Of a stretch of DNA of 64,000 nucleotides, positions 1 to 12,038 are shown piece by piece. Both the position numbers and the translations under genes were made by a program. Position 1 is the first letter of the stretch. Each line of letters starts with the position of its first letter. The stretch is from Sycon ciliatum. Its lineage: Eukaryota; Porifera; Calcarea; Leucosolenida; Sycettidae. Below the pieces are notes generated by a model. The model searched no databases. It saw only the letters and a program-made list of their open reading frames with translations, and was not told the DNA's origin. The stretch spans positions 19,953,158 to 20,017,157 of the forward strand of contig NC_088645.1 in the NCBI RefSeq assembly GCF_964019385.1. The letters run 5' to 3'.

Positions 1-432
1 AGCGAGCTGCAGGTCATTCCCGTTGTTTTCCCACGCGCGAGCCAAATAAGCGGTGAGCTGAAATTTTGCGTCTCGTCAGAAATAACGTGCGTCTTACCCT
101 CTCTATTGGTGTTATACATGCAAGTCACGCTCCCTGGTAAACACAGAGCAAGGCGTTCATCCTCATACTGACTTCAGGCTATCCAAAATCGGATTATGGA
201 AGAGGCGGAAACAGGATCGGCAAGGAAAGAAGGCACTGAATCATACAAAGCATGTGATGGGAATAGAACAGCAATCGCAAACAGAGTCGTGTGCTGAAAA
301 GAATTGCATAATGACTAAAACCGAGCAATGCTACACGGGACCTGCATGTCAGTCACGAGGAATATCATCACTCAACGTATCCTGCAAAAGATAATTCTGA
401 GGACGCAGAGGTGTTTCATGACTGGTTGGAGC
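1..432. other. no gene seen
   Basis: Mixed-composition sequence downstream (on the minus strand) of the small gene at 433-867. I see no convincing exon, repeat or RNA gene here; the last part may be 3' untranslated sequence of that gene. Confidence 0.4.
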
Positions 433-867
433 TTACAGTTTTCTCAAAGTTGCTTTGACGAGGTTGGCCTGGCCTTTGGTACAGGAAATGGTTACCTCAA
501 CCGTCTGGTCGCCGAACTTAAACGGCTGGGTATAGGGTTGGTACTTAAAGCTGCTCTGGCTGTGGAAGATACTCATAGCGGGGTTGGTGCCCGCTGCCAC
601 TTTGTTCTCCTTGTCGTCGCACGTGAAGGCAATGGTGAGAGTGCCGGGTCCCATGCTGTACGATACGTATCCAGCGCAGCTTCCGTCTTCTGTTGGTTGG
701 TCCGTCCCGAAGCTCAGAACAGCTATTTTACCACCACAGTCGATGAGGCGCGGCCACTCGGCATCGTCTTCGACTTTTCCATGAACGTAGTAATCCCCAT
801 CGAAATTCATTGAGAACCCAGAGTTGTTCTCAATAGTCACCTGCACCGGGTGTGATATTGCAGCCAT
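433..867 (-). CDS. small single-exon protein, possible actinoporin/lectin-like beta-sandwich
   Basis: Uninterrupted 144-residue frame starting at an ATG at 867. The N-terminus (MAAISHPVQVTIENNSG) is polar and shows no signal peptide, so the product is probably cytosolic or leaves the cell by a non-classical route. By eye the order of segments resembles the first part of actinoporin-like and fungal fruit-body-lectin-like proteins: VTIENNSGFSM (about 10-20), GDYYVHG (24-30), GGKIAVLSFG (45-54) and GYVSYSMGPGTLTIAF (66-81). It is shorter than typical actinoporins (about 175 residues), and I cannot identify their aromatic lipid-head-group cluster, so membrane activity should not be assumed. Cysteines lie at about 44, 64, 83 and in the ISCTKG segment near the C-terminus. 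It is the only clear minus-strand gene besides the LINE remnant and does not resemble the array genes. It could equally be another small beta-rich domain. That it is a real gene is fairly likely; the family is a guess. Confidence 0.6.
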   Translation of the reverse strand: MAAISHPVQVTIENNSGFSMNFDGDYYVHGKVEDDAEWPRLIDCGGKIAVLSFGTDQPTEDGSCAGYVSYSMGPGTLTIAFTCDDKENKVAAGTNPAMSIFHSQSSFKYQPYTQPFKFGDQTVEVTISCTKGQANLVKATLRKL

Positions 868-2060
868 TTTTGAAGAATAGAAAGCTCCGTTTTCAACCTG
901 CGCACAATATTACACGGCTCAGAAAAATTGAAGTAGTGAAGTGAAGCTCCAGGTACGCGAAGACAACGATTTATACTGCTCGGGCTTCAGCCATTTCATG
1001 CTCACTAAGAACCTCTTCGCTTGGGAATGCGACATCTGGACCTGTACCTGACGGCAGGCAATGATAAGCCGTCGTAGCTGGTAGACACAACATCTATGAA
1101 AGATATTGATATCGTGAAATTTACTCGTGAGGTGTCTAAAGGCAATACGACAAAGTGAGACACTAGTATTATTATCATGTCATCGTACTATCCTGTATAC
1201 TCGTGTTATGTCGCTTTGCCACTATGTACCATCAGCTGTTATGATTGCTGTATTCATCCATTTCCAGCAGTTCTATTTGTTGAAGTAAATAGTTGATATT
1301 TCGTGTGTTTTTAGGATTGTCTTATTACATTTATAATATTACTTTTGCGGCGAGTTTTGCCTATTCTGCAGTTGCACGCGTATGTTCACCTCATTGGCCT
1401 CACTCGTTCCTTATTTCTATTGTTCATTTGGCTTATGCGAAAAGTAGCCAAGCGTGCTTGGTGATATCAACGCGAACAAGCAAGAATACAGATGACTAGG
1501 AGTTATTTGTGTTGGGAGTCAAGCAGAGTACATGTACACTGGCCTTCTGAGCCGAAGCCGTGTATCGCCTTGAGACACCTACATGTAGATGTTAACTATC
1601 CAGCAACTGGGTGCAAGCAACCGACGCCTTGTAAACCTGCTACAGTTGGTCGACGGAGCGCCTGGCCCCACCACCATGGCTGCTGCATGTTCCCATTGCG
1701 TGCACCACATGGCTTTATTTTTTTAGTAAAATCCCTCATGGAGTTGTTAGGGTACGCGATATCACCTGAGTGCCCGAGTTGTAGTGCAAACTAGATGATT
1801 ATACTGCTCGATAAGCAGAGAAAGAGGATCGAAGAGACGATCAAGTAAACTGTTTTGCGACTTAGAACTCGATTTATGGACCCAATAAACCAAATGGTTG
1901 CAGAAGTGGTAAGGCTATTGTAAATTCGATGCATACTATCTCTGTTCGCAGTCCAGTCCAGTCCTGTCCGTGAATTTTTGGACCATCACATGTAGCAGAG
2001 CTCAAAAGAGACAGAAGCGGAAAGGCTAGCATTTGCTGCTTTGTACGCGAACTGTTCTAT
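868..2060. other. intergenic, no gene seen
   Basis: Contains the presumed 5' flank of the minus-strand gene and low-complexity AT-rich stretches. A 100-residue open frame at 1492-1794 has no recognisable domain and untypical composition, and I treat it as chance. Confidence 0.4.
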
Positions 2061-2352
2061 TACGGAGGATTAGCAAGACGAAATTCGTGTTCGCGTTCGC
2101 AAACATTTTTCAGGTCGCGAACTGGATTGCGAACTTTCGCAGTTTTCGTTCGGAAAAGTAGTTGGAACACGAATCGCGGATTCGTGTCAGAGCAGTCATA
2201 AATTTACCACGCTGTACCTGTACATCGTGTCAACGTCATGCATGTGCGAATTCTGTTTGCTAATCCTTCTCATAACGCGAATTCCGTCACCGAGTTCGAC
2301 TTTCCTTGGAGTGCGAACGCGAACGCGAATTTCGTCTTGCTAATCCTCCGTA
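2061..2352. mobile_element. MITE-like element with 40-bp terminal inverted repeats
   Basis: The left end (2061-2100) begins TACGGAGGATTAGCAAGACG, and the right end (2313-2352) is its reverse complement with about one mismatch in 40. The 290-bp length, lack of coding capacity and long terminal inverted repeats fit a non-autonomous DNA transposon. No clear target-site duplication was seen; the right flank is a TTA microsatellite. Confidence 0.8.
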
Positions 2353-5300
2353 TTATTATTATTATTAATGGATATCTGGACCACTACTAGACGCAGGAGG
2401 CACCTGCAGTTGTTATCTTGTCTGATGAATGTGTGAATTTACACGCCGTGCTCCCTTTCCCCAAATGTTGCTCACATGTATAAAGAAGGCGTTACCTCCT
2501 ATTCGTGCTATGACGCTAACTAAAAATCAACAAAAACAGCAACGTACAAGTACATGTACAATGTACATGCACAAGTAACCGCATATACGGAGCTGCTCAA
2601 TGAAATCCGATCGAGTGAATCAAGTTCACGCCCTGCACCAGTGAACATCCCAGTGTTCGCAGGTCTAGGCCTTCACAGCGCCTGGCATTGAGCTGACTCT
2701 CTTTGATCGGAAAACACCCAGCAGAATATGCCATGCTCGGCTACATAAGGTGAGGCCATTACATCATGTTGAAGCTACTGTAGTATTATTTTCTTGCTAC
2801 CACATTGCCCTATAAAATAATTATTGAGGCTAAACACCATTCAATCCAGATCACCACATGATCATAGATTTCACCATACGTGTCTGTCAGGCCTTGGGCG
2901 AGTATGATTCTTTATCTTGTCCCATCTAAACACATACCATGTTGAACCAGACGTCACTGTAAGCATACAGAATAGAGCTACAAGTAAGTGGTTCTGGTCA
3001 GTGCCAGCAGACGAGAGGCAAGTATACATTACAGCAACTCGGCGAGTTTGTTCCCAGAAGGTGCAGAACTCACGGCTAGTAATGGTCTGATATGTAACTG
3101 AATTGGGGCGTCCCTGGCATTGATTCTATACTTATACCGGTAATACTGCACGCAGCGGATATCACGTGCCCGCATGTAGCTTTGCAGTCCTCCCGCGCGC
3201 CGTACGAGGAGGAGGTAAGTAGGCAGGATTGAACTTTGAGAATTATGAGAAAGATGCATCAGTTCGATTGCACTGGCAACTCCGTAGGTTTAGAACTGCA
3301 TATCTCCGGTTAGATAGCATTTCTTTCATCAAATCTCTCCAATTCTTCCCCCAATCAATGCATGCATAATTACTGGTTCAAGTGGCACACTTAGTATTTG
3401 AAGTTAGAAGATCCACTCGGTTAGCGATGGCTTTCAGCATTTCAGATAGCATCGCGTGTGGCGATCTGGAAAAGGCGCATTTGGTAACATAAAATTTCTA
3501 TCCACCTTTGCTATTTTATGCCCAAGATGCAGTGTGTGCACGTGCAAGTTAGTGTGTGTACAAAAAGAAATGAAGATTGTGGTGGCCGCTCGACAGATAG
3601 GTCGATAAACTCAGTTCAGAATACTAGTCGTAAAAAGAACAATACCAACACTGCGGAATTTCACGACTGGAGGCGATCGCTTCACACGCATGTTTCAGTG
3701 GGGCATAGTCCTACTTTCGTTTTGTTTTGTGTTACATTTGTCATAGAAATGTGCACTTCTAACGCGCTGAAATATTCCCCTATATATATATATATATGGC
3801 AGTAAAGGTAGTCTTAATCATGTAAAAAAAACAAAAATCATGTTGACACGAGAATGAGATGGATGTGTGGTACTATCCATAGAGTTTGTGCAGCAGGGAA
3901 GACCAATGTACATGTAACCGTATTTGGAAACGTGAATACCTACAGAGCTCAAGCTCAAGTTCAAGTTGCATGCTGGCCGTGATACACTTCCTACATGTGC
4001 ACGTATACTAGGGTAAGATGGGCATATCGGTGTGTACTACGCTCTGTACCATCACTGGCGTGTGTCATTTGCGCACAACTGTTCCCTGCACACGTGTTTT
4101 ATGATAAGCATATCGCGCACACCGTATTTGAGACGTAAAAGCGAATATTTTTGTTGGGTGGTCTTCCGTTCCGGGTATTCCTCAGTACGCCCTGAACTGC
4201 CCTAATACTATTGGACTACGCGACCAACAAACAGTGATGTATGAGATGGCAGAGTGCAGCCGAAGTTGTGTTGTCTTTGTGGTTCGCAGTAGACGAAATG
4301 CCAGAGTAAACCAGACTACATTTCCCCACGAATACGTCCATTCGGCAGTGCATCTTTGTTCTCGTGTCAGTGCAGTCTTTTGTTGCTATTCTCAAGGGAG
4401 ACGCCAAGTCTCGTATGTGAAAATCGTGCGCATATCGAGTTGAGCAAATGTAAGTGTAAGTGTACATACCAGTGCATGTTCTTGCATGCTGGTTCCAGCT
4501 GCCGGGGCTGCATCGGGCTTATGAGGTCTAGTAAATCCGGGCGCAAAGCGTGCACAAATCCACTGCACGTTTTGTGCTCCTGCACATCCTCCATTGTGTG
4601 AACTATGCCATCAGTGGCCACCTTTTGTTTATCAACTTCACAGACGCACAGTATCTGCGGCGAGTACGCTCACTCAGTCGTGGGTGATGTCGAATGCCGT
4701 CTGTCTGCAGGCCAGCACGCTAGAGTTCCGGAACACTGCCTCTGGTAACATTACCAGTGGGTGTGTTTTGTCTTGGGTGAGTAAACGAGCTCGTACATTT
4801 GAGAACGGTAATGACAGCTGGGAGCCAGAGTTGTGTTGTCGAAGATTACATGTACATGACTGTACTATGTTATGCCTGCTTCAATTTATCTGCCGGCGTT
4901 TCAGCATATAAATCAGCATTATACATACATGGTCACACACACACACACACCAGCCACTAAAGTATACAGTGAGTACAAGCCAGCTGCACAAGAAATTATT
5001 TCTCGCACAACATTCTCGGTTGCAAATATGGTATTGTATCTGGTTCTTGATCGTTGTGTGGTTTCCTGAGTCACATCTGGCTGCGGCCAACTACCCTAAA
5101 ATTTGAGTGCTGTTCCTATTGCTGTCTATGTATCTTATGCCAGTATATGTGGAGCGAGGGGAAAAAATTCTGATCATTGCTCGGACATGAAATGTTTTTT
5201 TAAAGTTACAACACAATAAGACTGGTCATCTATCACGTGAATATCATTGAATGCGTAGTAACAACTGGCGCTGAGAACCAGAAAACATCCTTAACACCAC

Positions 5301-6225
5301 GTTGGGTATACCAAACCACGCGATGAAGCCGAAACATATCTCTATTCCATGTGTGGCAGTTAACATGAAACACATTGTGTTAGGTGTAACATTTGTAGCA
5401 TTACTTTGTTATTACTGGATACTGTACTATAACGACACCATCACACTATATAGCTGGATACCAGCGAAGCGTGTCTGATCTACTTTGCAATGATTGCATG
5501 AGTAGACTACATAACTACATCAGTGACTCCTTTCGTTTTGTCTGGAAAACGACACACGATATCTCTGTTCAACTATTTGATACACAATGGAATAATACGA
5601 GCACACTATCTATAGCGAACACACAGAACATACACACGCAAACAAACACATACCTATACATACACTACACGCGCACCAAGGGCAGCGAAGCATTCTCACT
5701 CACAGGCCGTGGCTTGCATTTATTTATTTAGCGTGAATTTGGAGATGCAAATATTTGACGAACACCTCGTGCAATTGTGGGAACGGTAAGCTTTCTAATC
5801 CGCTAATGACTTGCTTTTCAAACAGAGTAGTGTGTTAGTCTTTGTTATTGCTGGGCAAAGGAAACAATTCATCCAAGCCGTTGTCTGGTGCCATCCAGTT
5901 AGTTTCCGTCGAGTGGCGAGAAGCATCAGCACGAGTATGCGCAACAATGGGAGCGCACCAGACTTGCAAAACTGCTCTTATTCATTGGTCAACACGGAAG
6001 GTGGGTTTCATTCAAATGCGGCAATCATTTCGCGTTTTGTTGGATTCAGATCCACGTACTCTTTGCCTAGGGTGTTCTACTGTTGTGAATCGAATAGAGG
6101 GTTCGACAAAGAGATGAAAACTTGGACGCGAGTATTAGGCATTAGCCTGCATGCACTAACATCCTTCGTGACGTTCAGATCAGACTGACCAGTGATACAT
6201 GTTTCACGTCTCTTTATCTTCACAG
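2353..6225. other. long non-coding stretch upstream of array gene 1
   Basis: By analogy with the other array genes, a leader exon and a mini-exon for gene 1 should lie here, but I could not find a pair with matching phase-1 splice sites. The stretch holds a TA-rich run near 3781-3796, a short CA run near 4937-4950 and a dispersed repeat at about 4990-5160. Several 60-125 residue open frames have no domain signature. Confidence 0.4.
4990..5160. repeat. dispersed repeat, copy 1
   Basis: Two blocks, one with TTTCTCGCACAACATTCTCG and one with GGCTGCGGCCAACTACCC, recur in the same order at about 24755-25350. There they are separated by extra sequence. The element type is unknown. Confidence 0.55.
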
Positions 6226-6953
6226 ATACTTTGTTTCTGCCCCTGATTATTCTGGCCACTGCATGTGCGCTTTCCGTCATACTGAATGTGGTATTGGCGG
6301 TTGTGATGTGGCGACGTGTCAGACCTAGTTCGCTATGCCTGCCCGCATCGTGCACTTCATCGCCTCCTGAGGAGCCAGCAACCATACCGCGGGGCTGGAA
6401 CAGTGGAATTCGCAGTGTGGTGGGACAAGATCGAGAATGGCGTGAGAGCAATGCGTACGACTACGTGGTCTCGTCGGCGCTGCGTCGCGTTCAGTTGAGC
6501 GACGGCGGGTCGAGCCGTGGTGTATCCACAAGTGACAATGCCCTGCAGTCATCCGGGAGAATGCCTGTACAGCAGCCTCTACCTGTTGTGGCAATCAACC
6601 ACCAATATTTAGACCTTGCAACAGGCACAGCGTGTCCAGGACTGAATAGTAGCGGAAGTGCTAGTGGAACTACGGATATACGGCGCCACCAACAGCTTTC
6701 AGCCCCTGCAAGATTGTCGCGAATTGGCTACCAGCAGCTCTTGTGTAATGGTTCGCCACGCCACGAGTATCAAGGCTTGGATCTTAGATTTGTTCAAATT
6801 CAAGCACGTCACGGCTCGCGTTTGCACAGAAATCGCATAGCTCTACGTAGAGCGATGAGCCTACCCGAGTGCATATATACCCATGATGGCAAAGACATAC
6901 TGGACATGTTAGCTTCATCGTCTCACAGTGATTTTCCTGAAACCTATTTTTGA
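6226..6953 (+). CDS. array gene 1: TM and tyrosine-motif tail exon (5' exons not found)
   Basis: The exon begins after a pyrimidine-rich acceptor (TTTATCTTCACAG, ending at 6225) in phase 1, like every TM exon in this array, and runs to TGA at 6951-6953. It encodes DTLFLPLII..., a TM helix with the family motif LSVILN, a basic membrane-proximal MWRRVR (fits a cytoplasmic tail) and a tail of about 205 residues. Tyrosine motifs include NAYDYVV, YLDL, and YQQL followed after nine residues by YQGL, close to ITAM spacing. Unlike most paralogues it lacks the Trp just before the helix. The leader and mini-exon are not identified, so the gene model is partial. The family resemblance rests on the TM motif, the exon phase and the motif-rich tail. 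The function, membrane-proximal tyrosine-kinase signalling, is inferred only. Confidence 0.65.
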
Positions 6954-7045
6954 ACCCCCGCTGTATGAAGTCGATGGTGCAACCATTCAAGGAAATCTCC
7001 CCTGCTCAATAAGTACCATCAGTGCAGCGACAAGATCTGATTCCT

Positions 7046-7051
7046 ATTAAA
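7046..7051 (+). promoter_or_regulatory. possible polyadenylation signal of array gene 1
   Basis: ATTAAA about 93 nt after the gene 1 stop codon. Confidence 0.35.
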
Positions 7052-7121
7052 CACACGATAGTGGAAACTGTTTGCCTGCCCTGTTCAGTTGCAGATGTAC
7101 CCAGCTAATCTCTATTATGTT

Positions 7122-7248
7122 GAACAAACAATAATATGAGGATGACAAACGTGTTTTTACTCCGAGTTTCACACACTACAGTTTTCTGCCGACCGCTTTG
7201 TGCGTGAAACTCGGAGTAAAAACACTTTTTCATCCTCTTATTGTTTGA
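7122..7248. mobile_element. fold-back element
   Basis: Inverted arms of about 48 bp (left about 7122-7172, right about 7204-7248) share TTTTTACTCCGAGTTTCAC and its complement around a loop of about 30 bp. Non-coding and MITE-like. Confidence 0.7.
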
Positions 7249-9094
7249 ACTGGCCATGCCTTTCGGTATTGAGCACTCTATTGGACAGCCTGGAACCTCT
7301 CTGCTTTATAATACGTAGCCATAGTGGATGAAACAGTTCTGTCCGCAGATTAAGTAATATGCAGAGCCATAATTATATCTATTTCTTATAATTATGACTA
7401 TGATTGTATCATATACATGTACACTACTAACACTATACTGGTCATTCAATTGGTGCTGTTGACGTGCTTGTGACATGTACAGTAGTTGGTTTTCTTCAGA
7501 CTTCTATTTCAGAAATACGCATCCTATGATGACTTCTAAACAGGAATAAGGCGCACAATTTGGCTCTGCAACAGGGCTTAACGTTAGCTGCACATCAAAA
7601 CACCAGATTTTTGCCCCCGGGTATGGTCTCATCGGAAATTAATTGTACATGTTTCCGTTAGTTGACACCCACTGTTCAAGGGTTCCAGTCTGGGATTCTG
7701 AGAAGCCATAAGGTGTTAACATTTGAGAACGCACTAGAGTGAAACCCCGAGTTGCCTCTAAATAAGGCTCCGCATTCTGTAGTGTGCCAACGACATTCTT
7801 TAATTTTGTACAAGCTAGTACAGACTCTAACTCATCCATGCGGATATTGCGGTGGAAGCGAAATGAATGAAAATTAATGCTGATGACATCGCGATTGAGG
7901 GTTGCCATTCATATGTCAAATTATGAAAAGAGTAAATGAAGCTGCTGGGGGGGGGGGGCAAGTATGAGGAACTGACCACTGCTGAAACACATATGCAGTC
8001 TGTTACTTGTAGATGTTTTAGGTACTTGTGGATAGTACCCAGACTCATCACAAACCTGACAGATCAAGGTGACATTCAACCTGACACCTACAGCTCTAAC
8101 ACGTCTCCAGTGCGCAACCCAACAGCCTTCCAACACAGCAGGCACAGTAATCTGTCAGTTTAGCGCTAGGCACCTGCGGATTATGCTGGAAAAGGTGGCA
8201 GATTGTGCTCGAAATCAGTGAAATTGGCAGAACCATACAAACCTTATGGCGGGCAATTCCTCAAATTCTGCTCCATTTCTTTATCCACATACCAAACATG
8301 CATGAAACTTACCAGGAAAAGTACCGAATTCTGCCAATTTTCTGCCGGCATAATCCGCGGGTGCCTATTTAGCACCCAGTTATCGCACTGTCTTATTTCG
8401 TGTTATCTAGTTACAACAGCGGAGGTTCTCATAACTCGTCTCCATGTTTCATTTTTCCTTTCAGGTGAATTATTTACTCGATATTCGAGTTCGGCACTTC
8501 CGGACAGAGCCAGGATTTGGGTACACCAAGTCGCATAGAGATTAAAGGAAACGCAGATTCGTGTCTGTACACTATCAGTCCGTTGACAGCTTGACATTGA
8601 CGTCTTTTACAAGAAACGACAGACATGACTAGGAAGGACGTCTCCCGGTCGTACCTTCAAAGACCGCCTCATTGACCTCTGGATCATTGATCAATGGAAA
8701 TCTGAAGGATGCGATGTATTTGTGAGTAAGCCGATTACTGTATGGAGTGACTAAACGCGTCCGCACTCTACTAACGTTTAGCAACAATACTGCCGTTACT
8801 TTGCAGAATTTGCTTCACCACATACATGTGCTTTCTTCCTTCGCCAGAATCATGATTATCCCCGTAATGTAGTGCGCAGAACATCTGGCGTTTTCTGCAG
8901 TAGTTCCGAAAATGCCAAGTAACGGGAAGCCACCTATTCATGTGGCGGATCCTAGTGTCGTCTGCGCTACTGTTTATGTTTCGGACGTCCTGTAAGTCAC
9001 TCTACCTACGTACAAGTCTGGGATGTTCTGACGTGGGATGGTGGCCTCTCTAGCGGCATGCTTGCCACCGAGCTATACAAAGCACCACAGCGAA
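7249..9094. other. intergenic between array genes 1 and 2
   Basis: Contains a poly-G run near 7948 and the MITE at 8169-8365. An 89-residue open frame on the minus strand at 7639-7908 has fairly protein-like composition but no recognisable domain or paralogue here, so it is not called. Confidence 0.4.
8169..8365. mobile_element. MITE family A, copy 1
   Basis: The 197-bp element is bounded by GGCACC-x-GCGGATTATGC and its near-perfect reverse complement. It is highly similar to 40828-41036, sharing for example ATCCACATACCAAACATGCA, and weakly similar to about 15833-15956. Confidence 0.8.
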
Positions 9095-9100
9095 TATAAA
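9095..9100 (+). promoter_or_regulatory. possible TATA box of array gene 2
   Basis: TATAAA about 75 nt upstream of the gene 2 start codon. The position would allow a 5' untranslated region of about 45 nt. Confidence 0.35.
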
Positions 9101-9173
9101 GCCTGACCTCACACATAGTTTGGTTTAGTAGCGTCGATCGTGCTCTAGCGGAGAATCAAGTACCGATGTAGAC

Positions 9174-10577
9174 ATGGGCCAAGTCAAGGAATGGCCACGG
9201 GGATTCTCCACACGTTCATGGATCCTTGTCCTTGGAGCGCTTCTCGCCACAGAAGGTAAAGTGATCTGCACGCCTAATGCACCCGTTCTTGATTCACTTC
9301 ATTTTGTTGACGGTCACCCTATTGGAGAAGTGAACTTGATGGCAAGTTTGCTTTGTGTCTTACTTGCATTATATGTAGGAAAGGCAACATATCTGTATTT
9401 TTGAAGACATCCAGAGGTCGTATCCCAGTTGTTGTTGTTGTTGTTGTTACTTTATTTTACTTCACCAGAATTACAGGCAGTAGAATGCCTTCTCACTAGA
9501 CCAGGTCTAGTTCTCACAAAATGATGAAGAGAACTAGACCTGGTCTAGTGAGAAGGCATTCTTCTGTCTGTAATTTTGGTGAAGTAAAATAAAGTAACAA
9601 CAACAGCAGCAACTGGGATACGACCACTGGACGTCTTCAAAAATACAGATGTGTTGCCTTTCTTACCAGTTAGCAGATGGGACGACGGAATGAACAACGA
9701 CCTTATACTTTCGAACAAGCCGGTTGTTGAAGAGGAGCAGCTGGTTACTTGCGTTAAACAGAATGCCCTGGATCGACGTTGTTGACAGATGCGTGATCCT
9801 CATTAAGTTTGATTATTGTATGTTGCTGTGTCATTAATAGGATGTGTCTGATTGTGTACTCTGTGTTCAGGTACACTAGCAGATGATCATCACCCGGCCA
9901 AGGAGTCCTGTTCAGGTAAGACCGCATCGCGATATCGTTAGCATAATACCACTTAGGATTTCTGTGCAATGGATTGATAAACATGAGCTAGAACATGCCA
10001 TTACATACCATTACCTTCCATGCATGTGAATGTTCAGAACAGAGATTTTGTTAACTAAGAAAATCTGTAATACTGCATTTCGGGTTTCAGAGTTAGCCAC
10101 AACATTTATGCCAGTAGGTCATGTTTGATTCACTCACTACCACGCTGTGGGTTCTTCCGATCGTCGCCTGAGGCTGAGAGGTTTGAATCATCATCTTTTA
10201 TAAGCCGACTGGAATCTTCTCCAATTTCCGGTTCATGTTCACATTATGATAACTCGTTCAATCCTCTTTCTATTTTACGTGCAGTGTCAAGCGATACGTG
10301 GATACTAATAATCACCGGACTTGTGGCTCTAGTTCTCAGCTTCCTTTCTAACATATTTCTGCTGGTCGTCGTGCATCACCAACACCGTGCTGTTCAGAAA
10401 GCTGTGAGTAAGTGCGCAACGGCCACGACTGGAAACGAGTCGGCACCAGCATATCCGATGCATATCACGGCAATCAGCGTGCAAGGCGCGATACCAAATC
10501 CTGACAATCTCCAGACGGAACTACCAGCATATGTGGACGTAGTGACTGATCCAGAGCCCGGAAGAGCTGAGACGTGA
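9174..10577 (+). CDS. array gene 2: short-ectodomain single-TM protein with a short tail
   Basis: Three exons: 9174-9255 (leader), 9871-9915 (mini-exon) and 10285-10577 (TM and tail). Both introns are GT-AG and phase 1, and the joined frame gives 139 residues. The leader has a hydrophobic SWILVLGALLA core ending ATEG at the splice. The mini-exon adds GTLADDHHPAKESCS with a single Cys seven residues before the Trp that opens the helix (SSDTWILII). The helix carries LSFLSN, the family S-x-x-x-N motif, followed by HHQHRAV. The tail is only about 75 residues and has two tyrosines, in AYPMHI and AYVDVV near the end, with no ITAM-like pair. This is the smallest member and nearest in size to vertebrate ITAM/YxxM adaptors. 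Intron 1 contains a fold-back element. The exon model is well supported by internal frame and phase agreement; function is inferred from layout. Confidence 0.8.
9377..9664. mobile_element. fold-back element in intron 1 of array gene 2
   Basis: Two arms of about 140 bp (left about 9377-9524, right about 9530-9664) are near-complete inverted copies. They include the palindromic CTAGACCAGGTCTAG near the centre and a GTTGTT run. Transcripts through it would form a long hairpin. Confidence 0.8.
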
Positions 10578-12038
10578 GAGGAAGCGCTGTCCAACTGCGA
10601 GAACAGAACTCCGGATCGATCCTTGAGACACGGAAAAGATTAGGCCATGGAGCGTACACGCACGACTGCCAGAGTGCGATGATTATGGCAGCTTAAGAAT
10701 GTGCTCCATCCAGTACTACAGGACGGAAGAAAAACACGCTATCCATAGCACCAGAATTTCTCCCGGCTTGGGTGAGTAGCATTGGTCACGTGATACGTAC
10801 ATCATGGCTAACAGTTTGTTTACCGAACCAAGTTGTTAAGAACTTCATATTTCTCCGTTGCGAGCGAATAAGTGAAGTTGACGAGTCATAATTAATATTT
10901 TGCTTAACTAAATGCTGATGTAGACCGACTGCTGCGCACAGATACTGCAGTATTGTGAAGATCATGCCCATGCATTTGTACACCCTGTGACACGCTCTAT
11001 AATGCTCTCTAGTGGACGGTATAATGATGCCATAATTTTACAGTAAACGTTGAACGTGATATGCCACCAGCAGAAACGAATCCGCTGCAATCACATGCAT
11101 CATACATGTTTAATGTAGATTCGCTGTTATTATCTAGTGCTTCCCGTTCTTATTCATGGATTCATGATGTCTTAGCTGGTGTGATTCATTGATCGCGTTT
11201 GCTTCAAGTCAGTGTGACATTACGACGCTATATTATTTTAGTCAAATGCCTAAGTCATAACTATCGAGCATCGCTTTATCACAAGACCACACAATAATTT
11301 ATTGTTTCATACGGTTACCTTGCAGATTAGTAAAAGTAGAACGGAACTCAGGAAAGTTATTTTCTCCTGTGACATCCCATTATTTCGCTATCTCACTGAG
11401 CAGGTTCTTTACTGGTATCGCAGAGAGGTTCCTGTGGAAATATCTATCTGCCATTATTCCTAGTAAATAAGAAAATACACCGAGTGGTTCGATCAAACCA
11501 CTTGGTGATATTGGCAGAAGGATGTTTCCATTGACCTTGTGTGTTGTGCGGCTCGCAGTGGTCACCAGGTTTACTATACATGAGCGCTCTGTTCTGTTGG
11601 CATGGCAACTCTGGACACTGGTAACACTGTGTATGGTGCAGAACACGTGACTTCAGAGTACTTCAATACGTAAGGTCTAATCGTAGGACATGTTTTTCCA
11701 AGCGGAAACATCGCGATAATAAACACGAGTGACTGAGTGCGTACTTTCAGGACAGAAGCGCTGTATGCACGCGGAAAAATAACTAAGTTCAAAGAACGCG
11801 ATAGGCCTGTGTGAACTGGGTCTACGGAAGCCAGTCTTCGTGGATCAGGTGTTAGCAGACATGATGCCAATATCTGGGGAGAGTAACATCCGTTGACAGA
11901 GGGTTACCCCTGTCGCGACATCCGTTAAAAAGTACTTGGGATGTATTCTAGTTTCCTAGTTTGAATCTGATTCACAGTGTCATTCAAATTCGAAACATGC
12001 AACAGGCGGTGACGTGCTTAGTTATTCCGTTGTGCTAG
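10578..12038. other. interval between array gene 2 and the candidate mini-exon of gene 3
   Basis: A gene 3 leader exon is expected here but I could not identify one with a hydrophobic core and a phase-1 donor. No repeats of note. Confidence 0.35.

Noticed and set aside
1492-1794. 100-residue plus-strand frame
   Set aside because: His/Pro/Cys-rich with no recognisable features; probably chance.
5323-5480. Hydrophobic 52-residue frame upstream of gene 1 (KHIVLGVTFVALLCYYWILYY) as the gene 1 leader
   Set aside because: The only in-frame donor in phase 1 comes before the hydrophobic core, and no matching mini-exon follows.
5740-5786. Sequence ending TCGTGCAATTGTGGGAACG before GTAAGC as the gene 1 mini-exon
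   Set aside because: It resembles the end of a gene 4 mini-exon, but no acceptor gives an open phase-1 frame; a TGA or the wrong phase blocks it.
7639-7908. 89-residue minus-strand frame
   Set aside because: Composition is plausible, but there is no domain, paralogue or splice context; chance cannot be excluded.
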